Positions 1-11,460 of a stretch of DNA of 64,000 nucleotides are shown piece by piece. The notes under the pieces are model-generated. The model worked only from the letters and a program-made list of their open reading frames with translations. It ran no database searches and was not told the DNA's origin. Position 1 is the first letter of the stretch. The number at the start of each line of letters is the position of its first letter. A program made the translations under genes and the position numbers. Source of the DNA: Acanthaster planci (Eukaryota > Echinodermata > Asteroidea > Valvatida > Acanthasteridae); contig NW_019091511.1 in assembly GCF_001949145.1 (NCBI RefSeq), positions 331,214 through 395,213 of the forward strand, written 5' to 3'.

Positions 1-2035
1 ATTTGGTTTACTGCACAATTATGCATATGAAACCGTGAAGCACAATTGTTGGGCAGCACAAAAGTGCAATCTGATATTCCTGTGAGGGACTGTTGGTGCA
101 GTGCTCAACACAACACAGCTGTGCTTCTTTGAGGTGTTCACCAAATGACCCAAAGAGTGACTTCAGCATAGGAGGGTTAATATCACAAACATGTTGAAAC
201 ACTAACAAATGAAAGATGTGTCTTTTGCTAAAGGAGAAAAATCTGTACTTGGCTAGTATGATGTAAGACCTTCAACACAGGTGAGCCTTCACCCAAGCTT
301 CACTAAAAGTCCTCTTCAAATGAAAGTCATAATCCATGTCTGGAGTTTTGTGTAATATTTTGTGGCTTTGCTCCTGGCTAAGTACTGTAATTTTCGGAAT
401 ATACATGTAAGCTGCGGCTTATACGTTGATTTTCATGCTGAAAAAAAATGTCTCTGCAGCTTATACATCGGGTGACTTATACAGCAAACTTTGAAGGATA
501 AAATCTGTCACAAAAGCTGCAGCCAGGCCACACGTACCACGTACAGGTGGTGTAATCATATTTTTGTTGACATTTACATCTGCAAACTCAATCCTCAGAG
601 AATAAATAAAAATTTGAGTTGTCCGGTTTTTGAGTTATTAACAGAGTTCCCCGAGACATGGAGTCATGAAACACCTACATGAAATGTTTACGTAATCTTA
701 AACTTTACTTGCTCTATGGCAACTTGTTTAGTGATTATTTTTCCGATTTTTATTCAAAGTTCCGGTGTATTTTTCTGCAGACAAATAATCCGTTTACGAA
801 AGCTGTTTTTATTGTTGTAACCTAAAGGTTTTTTGTACCATGAAAAACAAATCAACTGCTTCAATGGTGTACCTTTGTGCGGCAGATCTTTCGTCTTTTC
901 ACCGATCGTGTTCAGCGTGACATGACACAGAATTTCGGTTTGTCACTTGGGTCTTCCCATGACAACACTTTCTGTGGTCACATGGTTATCGCAATGAGTC
1001 AGCAATTGGACTGTCCATGAATGGGTCTACGGTAGCAGTCATATTAGCCTGAAAACAAGGTTCACGCGAACTCGGTGGTGCGTGCAACATGTGCAATGCG
1101 TGTGTGCCATGCCACGCGCAGCATGCATGCATGTAACACAAGCAGTTTCAGTGTGATGACTTGAACCAAGGTCTTGTGGCAGATTTTTCATTTCTGAAGT
1201 GACTGTGGCTGTGTTTTGATTGGAGCCACAAATACCTGGAGATAGTGATGTGGACAGTTACAGAGGTTTTTTTAATTTAAAAGCCTATTCTTTTGGCAAG
1301 ATATAGTCCGCCTACGAGATAAAACCTTTTGAGTTACCAAAATCTTATTGTACGTCCGCGATGGCATAATTTTTGCTGGCAGCTAGAAAAACGGCAAGAG
1401 CTGAAGCACGGCCCATGCGGGACCACCATCCCGCAGCCACAAGAATTAAATTTGAGGACTTAAAAAATTCACTTTTGATGGTGACACTCGTTTGCATTTT
1501 GCTTACTTTTATTAGAATTGCATGTGCAGAGGAACCATTGAGGTACTGCACATGCTGTATTGGTGCTTCAGCACGCAGCATGATGACCTTCATCAAGTTC
1601 ATGGTTGGATCGTCAGCACTGTGGTGCGGCTTAGACGCCAATTTTAAATCTTAATTTGCCAATTTCTGCATGCTGCGGCTTATGCACCGGGCAGCTTATA
1701 TTCCAAAAGTTATGGTAACTGTCATGCTTCCTAAGCAAACACTCGTGTGCATTCAATTTCAATATCACCAAACATGCCTCTACTTGTTCCATAGTTGGGG
1801 TGACCAATGTACCTGTATACGTACATGTACACAGTCTCTGTGGGAACTAAACACACCGGCATGTGATAATTTCTGCAATTCTGTTTAAATTGCATAAACT
1901 GATTTTTGACGAATTCCAAGTATTCCTGTCTTGCGAGAGCCCACATTTTCTCGAAGGATTACCCAGATTACACAGAAGGCCTAGTCACCATGGTCATATA
2001 CAAATAAGCACAAAGCATGAATATGAAGCACTTAC
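1..2035. other. ALG1 intron 2 sequence and transposon; no exon seen
   Basis: This stretch should lie inside ALG1 intron 2 and beyond. I found no continuation of ALG1 and no other coding exon. It holds one candidate DNA transposon, described separately, and otherwise AT-rich sequence without recognisable signals. Confidence 0.5.
388..1712. mobile_element. Non-autonomous DNA transposon with terminal inverted repeats
   Basis: The left end (388-425) reads tgtaattttcggaatata, then a catgt insertion, then aagctgcggctta. The right end (about 1674-1712), read on the other strand, gives cataacttttggaatata followed by aagctgccc and a variant of the same gcggcttat word. Both ends therefore carry an inverted repeat of roughly 35 bp plus internal copies of the gcggcttat/gcagcttat word (also at 456-483). 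The element is about 1.3 kb. The reading frames inside (about 95 residues each) match no transposase I know, so it is probably non-autonomous. The target-site duplication is unclear. Confidence 0.6.
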
Positions 2036-3345
2036 TGTTTGGAATATTGGGCGGGATAGACATCAGGTGGAACTTTATTTTCTCGTTTGTGAGGAGATCT
2101 TCATGAGGTTTGGAACCTGCAATAACAATTCAACACCAACAGGGTCACCGAGAGTGAATGTCGTTTGTTAGCAAGATTGATGAAATCATGATTTTTAATT
2201 TTAAAAACTATTTGCTTAATGCAGATTTTTATACATGTAATTCACATCATTTTTGTGCATAGGACCAGTGACAGTCATGTGGGGCTACTGAGCTTAAAAT
2301 GTCCTCCCAAATGCAGCCAACAGCAAGTAATACCTTGACCTGTTGACATTGACAATTTGCAAATAAGCCTTTGGGGCAGCGCGGACATCCAGGATTCTCA
2401 CAAAATGACAGGCAGGCCTACTGCGCCAGTGAAACAGGAACCATGGAGATGTACGCACGCACTAGCCAGTCCGAGGATCAGGCTACACAATCTTTTCTTT
2501 GATCTGTGCGTACACGTGCGCTTGTTGCAACTGTTTTCACCGGCACGGTGTGGCTGCTACCGGAACTTTTGTGAAACTCCTGGAAGTCCGCGCTGCCCCA
2601 TTGCAAATACTGCTCGAGTGATTTTGTATAATAGTAGAAAGGCATTGTGGGAAGGTTCAATGTTTGCTCATTTTTCCTTTCCACAATGCCTTTCCACCAT
2701 TGTGCAAAATTACCCATGCAGTTTTTGCGACAAGGCTTAGGCCTATAAAAAAATAAAGGCAGCAGGGGGACACGCCCACTTCCTCCCCCCAGAAGTTAGT
2801 GAAGAAAAGAACCTGCTTATAGGGGGCCTAGTCTGCCTTGGTCAGTGTTTAAACTGTGACCAAACCCAGTGGGTGTCCCCCTCCTAAAAATGAAGGAACC
2901 TCCCCAAAAATACTCACAAAGTCATGTACATGTAATGATGGATGTATGTAGGCCCCTGGGCCCTACCCCAGTTAACGCTGACTGTCATAACTTTTAATTG
3001 CAAATTTACTGAAGCAGGCTTGGTCATACTTTACTCCTCCGTCAAAAACTATGGGTGTAAATTCTTAGTTTTACCTCCATAACCCACCATCTCCACATCG
3101 AGGTTGGCAGTCGCCAAGGACAGTGCGTGATACTGCATGCGAGGACTCCTCCCAATGTCACCCAACACGATGATGCAAGCTTGCGATCCACATCGCGTCT
3201 TACGATAACCCAAACCCATTATGAGAAACAGAATTGTCACAGCCATGACCGAGTACAAACCCTGAAGATAGAGGTACACCTCCATAAATAGTATGAGGCT
3301 ACCCTGGGATATGAAATCGGTGTTTGGAGAGGAAAAAAGCGCCAT
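2036..3345 (-). CDS. ALG1: ALG1, first two coding exons (partial gene)
   Basis: ALG1 adds the first mannose to dolichol-PP-chitobiose on the cytosolic face of the ER, an early step of N-glycan assembly. Two exons are seen: exon 1 at 3075-3345 and exon 2 at 2036-2116. Exon 1 starts at an ATG with A at -3 and G at +4 and encodes a hydrophobic anchor (around YSVMAVTILFLIMGLG), then the family motif VLGDIGRSPRMQYHALSLA near residue 58. It ends in phase 1 before gtaaaac. Exon 2 (81 bp, acceptor ttgcag, donor gtaagt) continues the frame as GSKPHEDLLTNEKIKFHL, which matches the family segment after the nucleotide-binding loop. A later in-frame ATG at 3285 is possible but has a weaker context. Exon 3 was not found between 1 and 2035, so the catalytic C-terminal half lies outside the window. 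The family assignment is strong. Confidence 0.9.
2353..2610. repeat. Foldback repeat, about 100-bp arms
   Basis: The sequence around 2370-2405 (ggggcagcgcggacatccag) returns in inverted orientation around 2577-2604 (ctggaagtccgcgctgcccc). Similarity continues inward through caaaatgacaggcagg and ctactgcgccagtgaaaca on one arm and their counterparts on the other. It looks like two head-to-head copies of one repeat or a foldback transposon. It lies in ALG1 intron 1. Confidence 0.6.
2636..2696. repeat. Short hairpin
   Basis: The arms gaaaggcattgtgggaag and ctttccacaatgcctttc form a near-perfect 18-bp stem around a loop of about 22 bases. It sits just inside ALG1 intron 1, next to the larger foldback. 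It may be the core of a small MITE. Confidence 0.6.
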
Positions 3346-4673
3346 TTTAACGACGAGATTCCTTTTCCGCGTGGTGACAAATACCCTCGCGCCCCACACA
3401 CACGTCGCGTAGCTAGCTAGCTAGCTGCATAACTCGACCCCATAAATCCGCTTGCAACAGGACCAACCTCGTCCTCAAATTAATGGGAACGACTCTGCGC
3501 TCAACACATGATACAGGTACATGCGCTAGTCTCGGGTTCTCACAAAATGAAGAACCACTTTTTCAAATGATTATAAATGCAGACTTTTTACTTTCCTTTC
3601 AACACTTGGGGGAAAAAATTATCTACTATCCATGAACAAAGAGAAAAACGGTGAAATAATTCAGATCCAAACACCTTGCTTTCATTTGGATTTATAGGTT
3701 TTCCTGGCCAATTACAGACAGCAGATATTGCAGAGACAAATCAAGGTCATCGTTCAAACATAAAAACAGTTTAGTTTCCTTTCCTTGCGTATTTTATAAT
3801 TATGTAGATATATATGAATCAGAAAGCACAAATCATGGAAATGAATTATAAAAATGTTTAATTCAGCTGAATACTCTATCAATCTCTTTCTGTAGCCTTC
3901 AAAGAATTTAGATGAACGAAAATGTCCAGGAAAACCGTGATTCCAAAATGTTGTGAGTACTGAACGGTTAAAGACCAATTAGAACAAATGCATAACTTGA
4001 ACATGAGATGTGCTAAAGTGAAATGTAAGTTGTGCAAACAAGTTGGAATGCCTGAAATTTTAATAGGAATCATGGTTCCGAGACCCAAGAAATCAATTAG
4101 CTGAGAACCATTAAAGAATACATACCTTTAGTATTACCCCCTCTACGAATCTGAATTTTGACAAAGTAACCAACAGGGCCTACTTTTAAAACTCCTTGAT
4201 GTTTCTGTCAAGTCTAGCATAATTAAAGCTCAATTGCTGATAACTTCAGACTTGTCAAACAGCTTTCTCCTAAACTTGAAGAGTACATTAATGAGATATA
4301 AATGGGCCCTCTTGTGATTTCCATCTGAAATGATGCAGGTGAAACTGTATTTTTCGTGGCATCTGATTTGGGTTGTGCAGAACGTGGGAATTCTGATTGC
4401 AGCTACAAATAAACTTAGGAAGTAATTAGGCGTGATGGGGAATAAATGGATATTTCTCTGTTTTAGAAAATGTTGGCATTTCCCTGTTTAGTAATCATTT
4501 TAACAATGACTTTTGAAAAATTTCAATCAATATCAAATCTTTGGGGTTGGGCTAAGGAGGTAGGATGGCTCTACGTATTCTGACCAATGTTTGAAGGGTG
4601 ATTCCTTTTAAAATTAAAATACCAACAAATTAAATCGAAAGCAGAAAACAGAATAAGGCATTATGCTACAACA
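3346..4673. other. Intergenic region upstream of ALG1
   Basis: This contains the presumed ALG1 promoter, then AT-rich sequence up to the 3' end of the next minus-strand gene. A short (tagc)n run sits at 3411-3426, about 65 bp upstream of the ALG1 start codon. No convincing exon was found. Confidence 0.5.
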
Positions 4674-4679
4674 TTTATT
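4674..4679 (-). terminator. Candidate polyadenylation signal of the chimeric transposase gene
   Basis: TTTATT on the plus strand is AATAAA on the minus strand, about 940 bp downstream of the stop codon at 5617. It is the first clear signal noted for this gene. Closer variant signals are possible. Confidence 0.35.
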
Positions 4680-5616
4680 TCATAAAAAGTATAAAAATAG
4701 GAAAAGAAAAAGCCAAATGAAGACAAAAACAGTTAAACAGAGACATGAACATATTTCTAGCAGCTGAAAAGAACATCACTATTTTAGAATACCATTTGGA
4801 ACAAAAGCAAGTTTCATCTGCTAACTATAGCAAAGCTTAGGTGTACATTGAAAAGGAAGCGATCCAACAATAGGCAGTAATAATTGGTCTTCCTTTAGAA
4901 GGGGTTCATTGTTAGGAGAAGGAGCAGACTTGATTTTGTGGCCTTATGGAGTAGATCCATGGAGGAAAGAGTTCAGAGCTGAAGTGATCTCTTTGAAAAT
5001 AACGAATCCACGTTGCACATGGGCAAAACAATGCTTGGAGCTGAGGTTGCAGAAATGAATGGAAGAACTCATCAAAATGAATTGGCTTATGCCATTCTGG
5101 TAATTAAAAAATCTAGTTCTGGCAAGAACGAAAGAAAATTCAACAGTGGGCAAGGTACTTAAAGAAATGAAAAGGTAGAATACTGGTGTATAGGCAAGGA
5201 GCATCAGTGACATCCAAGAAAACTTAGTTAATTAAAACTACTGCTCCTTGAAAGGTGAACCCTGAAATCTACAGTGCTTTAAAGTTAAAGATATCAATGC
5301 TTTAATCCTTGCAGAATCAGGAAATAGGAAAAGTTGGATTTCGCAAGGATCAAAATGTCAGGCCTTGATACTTCAATACTCTCACATCCTGACTGGCTTT
5401 GGACCTCCAGCTTGTGAAGTCTCCAATGAAATACAGGGTTTGGGAAGCAGGCTATAGTTAACCTTCTTTGAGTTGCAACTTCTTCCATCTGTAATACAAT
5501 TCAACAACACACAAGACTAAATGACAGTGACATGAGCCAACCTCAACTTCAACGAAAGTCAGATTACAGCTGATGTAACTGCCTTACAAATCATTACATG
5601 TTTCAGTTTAAGTAAG

Positions 5617-6652
5617 TCACAGGAGAGGCTCTTTGAAATTTGTCAATAAGCAGCAGATTGTCCATATCTTACTAAGTGACTCAACCAGACTTGTTGGGAT
5701 TGGTGACTCAAAGATACGATAAGCTGTTACTTTACTGACTACACGCTCAAGGTGGCTCTGGAGTTTGGCAACGTCCAGCCCTGCAGTGTCAAACAGAGAA
5801 GGCTCTTGATTGACCAAGACAGGAGGACTATCAGACGTTTTGCTGTCTGTAAAGTGTGGACATTCAACTGACAAAACTCTGCCATTTAAGATAATATCAT
5901 CATCCGCGTCCAACTTATCTAGAAGTCCACTCTGGATAACAATTTCTTCTTCTGAAGCATTGCTCATATAAAGTGGGCTCAGATATGACACAGCACCAGT
6001 AGGTGTCATGCCAACGAGACCCTTAAACGTACTGGCCGTTTTCTGTTGGGAGCACTCCCGGTTGTTTATGTACAACGACGATGCCCTGTACTTCATCTCC
6101 GTGCTCACTAGGATCACCCGAAGCCTGGGACAGATGTCCTTGATGCACTGTGGCATGTGTACATTGACGCACTCCCTGGATGGCCAGACCAGCAATGGAG
6201 CCAATCTAAAATGCAAGTAGTTTGTCCAGATGGTTAAGATGCCGACCACAGCAGCGATGCTGATCCCAAATCTGACGGCTAAATCTTGCTCCAGGAGTCC
6301 TGCTCGACAGCGGCACAAGAAAAGGAAGAACTGATCAGTGGGTGTGAGGTTTTCATTCCTTGTGGTATCTCGGATGGCAGACCAGCTGCCATCTCTCATT
6401 AACTCATCTGTGGGCTGCAAAGCCTGAAAAGCATCGCAGAACTGGTTGTAAGTGTCAAAACCAGTGTAAAACTGGATCAAATCAGGATCGTCACAAAACC
6501 TGCCGACCTCAAACCTCAGGTTTTGCAACTGTCGATTCTGGACTTCTAGCTGCTGGATGTGTAAAACAGCTGCCTGTAGGTGATCATTGGTAGATGTTGG
6601 CACACAGCCATGGGCTGGATGATGTGCAGTCTGGCTCTGGGAATCACCAGAC
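5617..6652 (-). CDS. Exon 4 of the chimera: coiled coil, HTH and degenerate DDE_Tnp_4 domain
   Basis: The acceptor cttcgacag continues the frame from exon 3 as GSGDSQSQTAHH. Residues in order: coiled coil (LHIQQLEVQNRQLQNLR), HTH (TPTDQFFLFLCRCRAGLLEQD), and the transposase core (LLVWPSRECVNVHMPQCIKD, ASTFKGLVGMTPTGAVSYLS, LTNFKEPLL at the end). The expected IDATE reads VSTEM and the expected ADRGF reads NGRVL. The exon is open for 345 codons and stops with TGA at the family's usual end point. Confidence 0.8.
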
Positions 6653-9600
6653 CTGTCGAAGAAAACAGTGCGAAAACAGTTTCATGTACAGTAAGCAAAA
6701 GAAACTCTTCTTTCAAAAAGCTCTTGCTTTCACACTCCCTCCTAAAGATGCACACTTCAGAGTTTTAAAAGCTCTTTCGACTTTTGCCAGTGCATTATCC
6801 TACAAAGTACAGGTTCCCAGAAAGCTTTTCTCCAGTCAGTATTTGTCCAACAAAATTTGCCGTGGACATGTGACAATAGGAAATGAAATCATAATTATCA
6901 TACAGAAGCCCCCGTGAATAAAGTAAGAATGTGATTACTTAACATACCCAGCGCACTCCTTCTCACTCCCTGTCATATCCTTACATCTGTCCTTACTGGA
7001 TGAAGTACTTGGCCTATCTGCTTTGCTGAAGAAAAACACTGACGGGATGGTGTCTCTGACCAACCTCCATCGTCCGCCGAATGACCCCTTGACCTCTCCC
7101 GGTCGGAAGTGTCCTGAGTAGATCTTAGAGCTGTCGGTGTCCTGAGTGACATAGTAAGGCAACAGTACAAGACTTACAAATTACTGACACAAAGCTCGGT
7201 TTTTCTTTATAGTGTACAAAATCAGATGTGTTCCCCCCGATGAAAATGACCGCCTGAGTGTCAAGTGTGCAGTTATGCGGTTGATGGAAATGTCAAGTTG
7301 ATTTTGATAAGTTAACCCTAACCCTCTGGCCTTTTTTGGATAGAAACCCCGCCAGGCCCATCAAATTGCATCGTTCGTCAAAGTGGCTTGCCTGCCCAGT
7401 GTACATGTAACAAGATCAGGAAACAGGTAAACTCTCCCCAAGGCCAAAAAGCCTGGGAGTATGTGGTTGCCAGTCACTACAGTGGCCAGTTTGTTTGGCT
7501 GCTGTTGATTGCCAAGTGGAACAAAGTGCATCAGACTTTTTCACCTGATGCACTGTGCTGCATCTCGCAGTGTTGGGAAGAATGTATAGGTGTGAACCAA
7601 GGATAACGAACCATGACATTGGAGTTTGCAGTAAACACACTGCACCATTACACAAGAATGTCCATTTGTCCATTCAAGTCATGCACAGGTATTCAAATCA
7701 ACTGTCATCATGCAAAATGCAAGAGAATGCAACATTGGTAAAGACTTATTGTGTGGCAAAATTCAGCAGTCAGAACCAGAGAAGTCTGGAGTGCTTGGGG
7801 AAAGGATACTTACTGTTGAATGGCTGACATGAAAGGTGGCAGGCAGACAAGGGTATGTTGTTTGGTTGTCGTTGATCAAGTGGTTTGGTGTGGATTCACA
7901 GACAGCATCGGTAGAGGCTGTAGCTGTTTGGCTGGCAATCTGACGATAAGGTCCTGGGGCTTCGTCGGGGGTTTTTACGGATAACGTCTGGTGATGTTCT
8001 TGGGTTCCTATCGGAGGATTTGCTCCTTGTTCTGCTGTGCCATAACATTCCTGATGCTGTTTGGAACGTGCAGGAGTATCAAGACTGGGCTCCACTGACG
8101 GCACATTCCGCAAACAAATGTTCACCGGGGTGACGGGGATCTTGACTGCTTGCTGGGATGCCTTGACAAAGCTAACCTTTGGCAATGCGCTGTCGTAGGT
8201 CGTCAGCGGAGTGACACGGATAGAGTGGTTAGTGTACGACATTGACAGTCCTAGCTCCTGTGACAGGACAGGGATTAGGGTGGCTAGACTATTCTTACCA
8301 ACTGGAGCATGGGTGTACCACACTGGGCCAGTCATCTCATTGGCTGCTCGTTCTCGTTGCCATAGCCAATTGCTTAAAGGGTTCAACTTGCTCATGTAAA
8401 CCTCAAAGGATAAAACTGGGCATAAAGGGCTTTCTGAAATCAAAGATACAAAAACAACAAACACACAAACAATGGTATCATTCAAGATCTACATATCTGC
8501 GAGCTGTAGAAAAAAGTTAAGTTGTTTCTGAAACACAAATCCTTACATTTTAACTTCATTTTCATTCATGATGAGGTCATGTCAAGGTTCGAAAACTGCA
8601 TAGCAGGTATTCCAGTATTTTTTGGCCTTTAAGTGAGACACACTGACAGACCGTTCACGGTGATTTAAACTTAAATGAGCAAAAAAACTTAAGCAAACAA
8701 GACAAAATGAGTAATCTTAGAGATGCATTTCCGAGGAAAAAGCTTCAACTCAGAAAAAGGCACAGAAAGTAATCGTTTAGAAAAACCCTAACTAACTTTG
8801 TAAGTTAATTGTGTTTCAACTCAAGAAATCGACTTCAGTTCCCAAATTCTCGAGTTTTTTTACAAGTTATATTTAACCTTGGATGTAAAAGCAGTGCAGT
8901 AAATATGGCTGGTCTTCATTTGTAAGGCGAAATCATAACCAAACGCCAGAGTTACTCTTTTCGGTAGAAGTGCAACCTCTGCTTTGAAAGAATTGCAATT
9001 TTTCTGAAAGAATTAAAATATCTACGAATGTCAACTGAAAAAAAGGTGGAGGAATCCTTAGTTTTTCTTTACCTCGTCTTTCTAGCATAACATTAGTACA
9101 GCCAGCATATTCCACACTCTCTTGGTTAAATGGCTGATTTCCTGAAGGACGGACGTAACGTTGGCCAGCGGGTGTTGTGTCCAAGACAAATTGGTCCTTG
9201 GTCATTTCCCTCAACTTGTCACGCCCTCTACGGCACAAGAAGAACATCACATCAAATTGTACTTTTTGACGAAGGCTAGTGGGGTTGGCAAGGTCAAATG
9301 AGCTGTATAGCTTTATCAAGTCTGGTACAGTGAAGGGTGGGTAGTGGTTGACGACATCCAACCCTTTTCTTTTAAGCTCCGCTTGCCTGGCCTTGTAAGC
9401 ATGAATAGACTTGGAGAAGCCTGGGTGAGCTGTGATGTCAAAGTGTCTCTTCTCCTTCAGGAATCGGGCCAGGCCGTAGCGGATCCCAATCAGGCCATTT
9501 CGGTTGTAGGGCGTGCCGTCCCTCTTGATGATGTTGCCAAAGAAGTCCTCCAGGAGACTGTCTAATTCGGCCAGGGGGAGCGTCTCAAATGGTACCTGGC

Positions 9601-9769
9601 CTCGCCCAGTCTCCTTGCAGAACTCTCGCATGATGCAGGCGGCATGTCTGGTACTCCGCTGAGTGCCTGAGTTGACCGGTTTGAGACCTAATCCCCTTAT
9701 CTCCTTCTTTGAGCGAGATAAGAATCTTGACACTGATGGCGAGTCCTCCTTTCTAGTTCCAACAGACAT
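5617..9769 (-). CDS. Chimeric domesticated gene: Crypton-type recombinase + half THAP + DDE_Tnp_4
   Basis: Four exons join in phase: 9073-9769, 7814-8433, 6948-7141 and 5617-6652 (848 codons plus stop). The start is the ATG at 9769 (A at -3). Residues about 30-290 form a DUF3504/Crypton tyrosine-recombinase-like domain, with RRGRDKLREMTKDQFV and, in exon 2, CPVLSFEVYMSKLNP, PVGKNSLATL and TNHSIR (the HxxR motif). A Ser/Thr/Pro-rich linker follows. Exon 3 has only the back half of a THAP finger (KIYSGHF, RDTIPSVF), with Tyr where a zinc-ligand Cys is expected. Exon 4 has a coiled coil (IQQLEVQNRQLQN), a helix-turn-helix (LLEQDLAVRFGIS) and a DDE_Tnp_4 fold. The first Asp (VSTEM) and second Asp (LNGRV) positions are lost; the Glu in HLERVV remains. 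The protein is probably not a transposase but a DNA-binding host protein. Two fused or read-through genes are an alternative, though all junction phases fit. Confidence 0.75.
6948..7141 (-). CDS. Exon 3 of the chimera: C-terminal half of a THAP finger
   Basis: The acceptor cactcag and donor gtatgt bound 194 bp encoding DTDSSKIYSGHF, then RDTIPSVFFF and a Ser-rich tail. The arrangement matches the end of a THAP domain (usually ICSxHF...VPSIF). The front half with its two cysteines was not found in the preceding 670-bp intron. In the CxH position the Cys is Tyr, so zinc binding is doubtful. Confidence 0.65.
7814..8433 (-). CDS. Exon 2 of the chimera: C-terminal recombinase part and linker
   Basis: The acceptor gatttcag joins exon 1 in phase 1 to give ESPLCPVLSFEVYMSKLNP, the standard continuation of DUF3504 domains. 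GPVWYTHAPVGKNSL and SYTNHSIRVTPLTTY follow. After that come about 120 residues rich in Ser, Thr, Pro and Gln with no recognisable fold. The exon ends in phase 0 at a strong gtaagt donor. Confidence 0.8.
9073..9769 (-). CDS. Exon 1 of the chimera: N-terminal part of the DUF3504/Crypton-like domain
   Basis: The exon encodes about 232 residues, from SVGTRKEDSPSVSRF to TNVMLERR, and ends in phase 1 before gtaaag. Recognisable family segments are LPLAELDSLLEDFF, GLARFLKEK and FFLCRRGRDKLREMTKDQF. Domains of this kind occur in vertebrate ZMYM2-4, QRICH1 and KIAA1958, all derived from Crypton transposons. The catalytic Arg of the first recombinase motif is probably within RRGRD. Confidence 0.8.
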
Positions 9770-11460
9770 TTTTCCAGTGAAGATTTCAAGACCTATCAAG
9801 TAAAAAGTTCTATTTCCAATAATTATGAACTAATAATAACTCACACAGCAACAGACTTTAATCTTGCACAGGGCCTAGAAACATTTTTAAAACGACTAAA
9901 AGGTCTAATGCGTTTTAGACCCTAATAATATTAGTAATAATAATTTTTTATTTAAAAAATCATTTATTCTTACTGGTCCTAGGCTAATTTTACTTCTGTA
10001 AATTTTCTTACCATCAATACCTACCATCGTATCTATTTAACAAGTATTTCTAACGTCACCCTGCCCATGACGTGGACATCTATCTAGTACATATCATGGC
10101 ACTGGCGTAGTGACCACGGGACACATCTTAACTGTCAACCGCATGAGTTTCAGAACTCATTACTCACTGCAAATATACATGTACTTTCGATCATGCTTGC
10201 GCTTGTTACATGCGTGAAGCGCGCCCTCAATCTCCATAATAATAGACACTCGCGCGCCCATCTACCACTTTGCCCACATGCCACTTCGCCTATACCTTCA
10301 ATTTGTTAAAATTGTGAAGAGAGAAGGCACACAAACACGTGACATGTTCTATGACATTTGTCAAGAAAGGATTTTTCGCCGAATGTAATGTAAACGACTG
10401 ACGACAGCATGAGGGAAGTGCTCCCTTAGCCTTTGCCTTCATCCACGTCTACAAATAAATCCTTAAGGATGGGGTTACTTTCAATACTTTTTGAACAGGG
10501 GGATGGGCTACCCCCAACCACACCTTTTCTTGGTTAGTAAAAAAATAGAGCAGATTTTGAGGAATTTTGGGGGGCTTCTTGGCAACCAAACTTTATTCAA
10601 TAGCGCTGACGAAAGGAGACAAAAATTTTTAAACCGTTATAAAGACGTCGATGTGTTTAATTCATATTATTATGATGATGTACATGTATACCCGAGTCTT
10701 TGCTCGTAAATCATGAACAGCGCCCCCATAAGTATGTCAGTTATGGTGTAACCATCTCAACGGTCCCCCCGTGACCCCTTCTCCCCGCTTTTCAAATTTC
10801 CATGGCCAGGCATTTTCTTGTGATTTACATCATGCCCTCCCCACACCCAGCACAAATTTACGCCCACTACTGTTTGTATGGTTGGGGCCTAATCATTCCA
10901 TTTGGAAGATTTCGTGCAATATGTTTGGTATTTAAAAAACAAACCAAACCAAATCAAACTAAAATAACCCCGAACAAATGATTAAAAAAAACGCTCTTCT
11001 TTTTTTTTACAGACTGCACACTTTGGTTAAGAAAATGTTCCGTATTTCGTTATAACCTCGTAAGTGAAAGCATGATTTATTAATAACCAATAGATGATGT
11101 CAGATACACGCACTTCAACAAACCTGAGCAGGTGCAATTGATTACTCAACACTTACCAGGCAGGTTGACTTAGCCCGAAGGTCATTCGTTGCCATGATTG
11201 GTTGCTGTCCGTCATGCAATTATACTCTCACCACTCACAAGTAGCCTTACTCCGTCAAAGGGCAACGCATCCTACAAAAGCCATTTGGATTGGCCCAAAG
11301 TCCAGATACAACATGCTCGGCCAACAGTAAACTGTCAATAAATCACACGGTGGATAACAATCGATAGCGAAATAGCCGGTGGGACTATCGACGAGACAAG
11401 CCTTCATTTTGACTCTTTAATCAAGGGAATGGTTTTACAAAATAAATCAGTAACACGGAT
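9770..11460. other. Divergent intergenic region between the chimera and the polycystin gene
   Basis: The two genes are transcribed away from each other, with 1.7 kb between start codons. I see no coding exon, TATA box or clear regulatory motif. The sequence includes short CG-containing patches (for example 10200-10270) and AT-rich runs. Both promoters should lie here. Confidence 0.5.

Noticed and set aside
8-208. Minus-strand frame as ALG1 exon 3
   Set aside because: It shows no similarity to the expected ALG1 segment and has no fitting splice sites.
1345-1654. Paired frames of about 95 codons inside the left transposon
   Set aside because: They overlap on opposite strands, lack transposase motifs and are too short to be a transposase.
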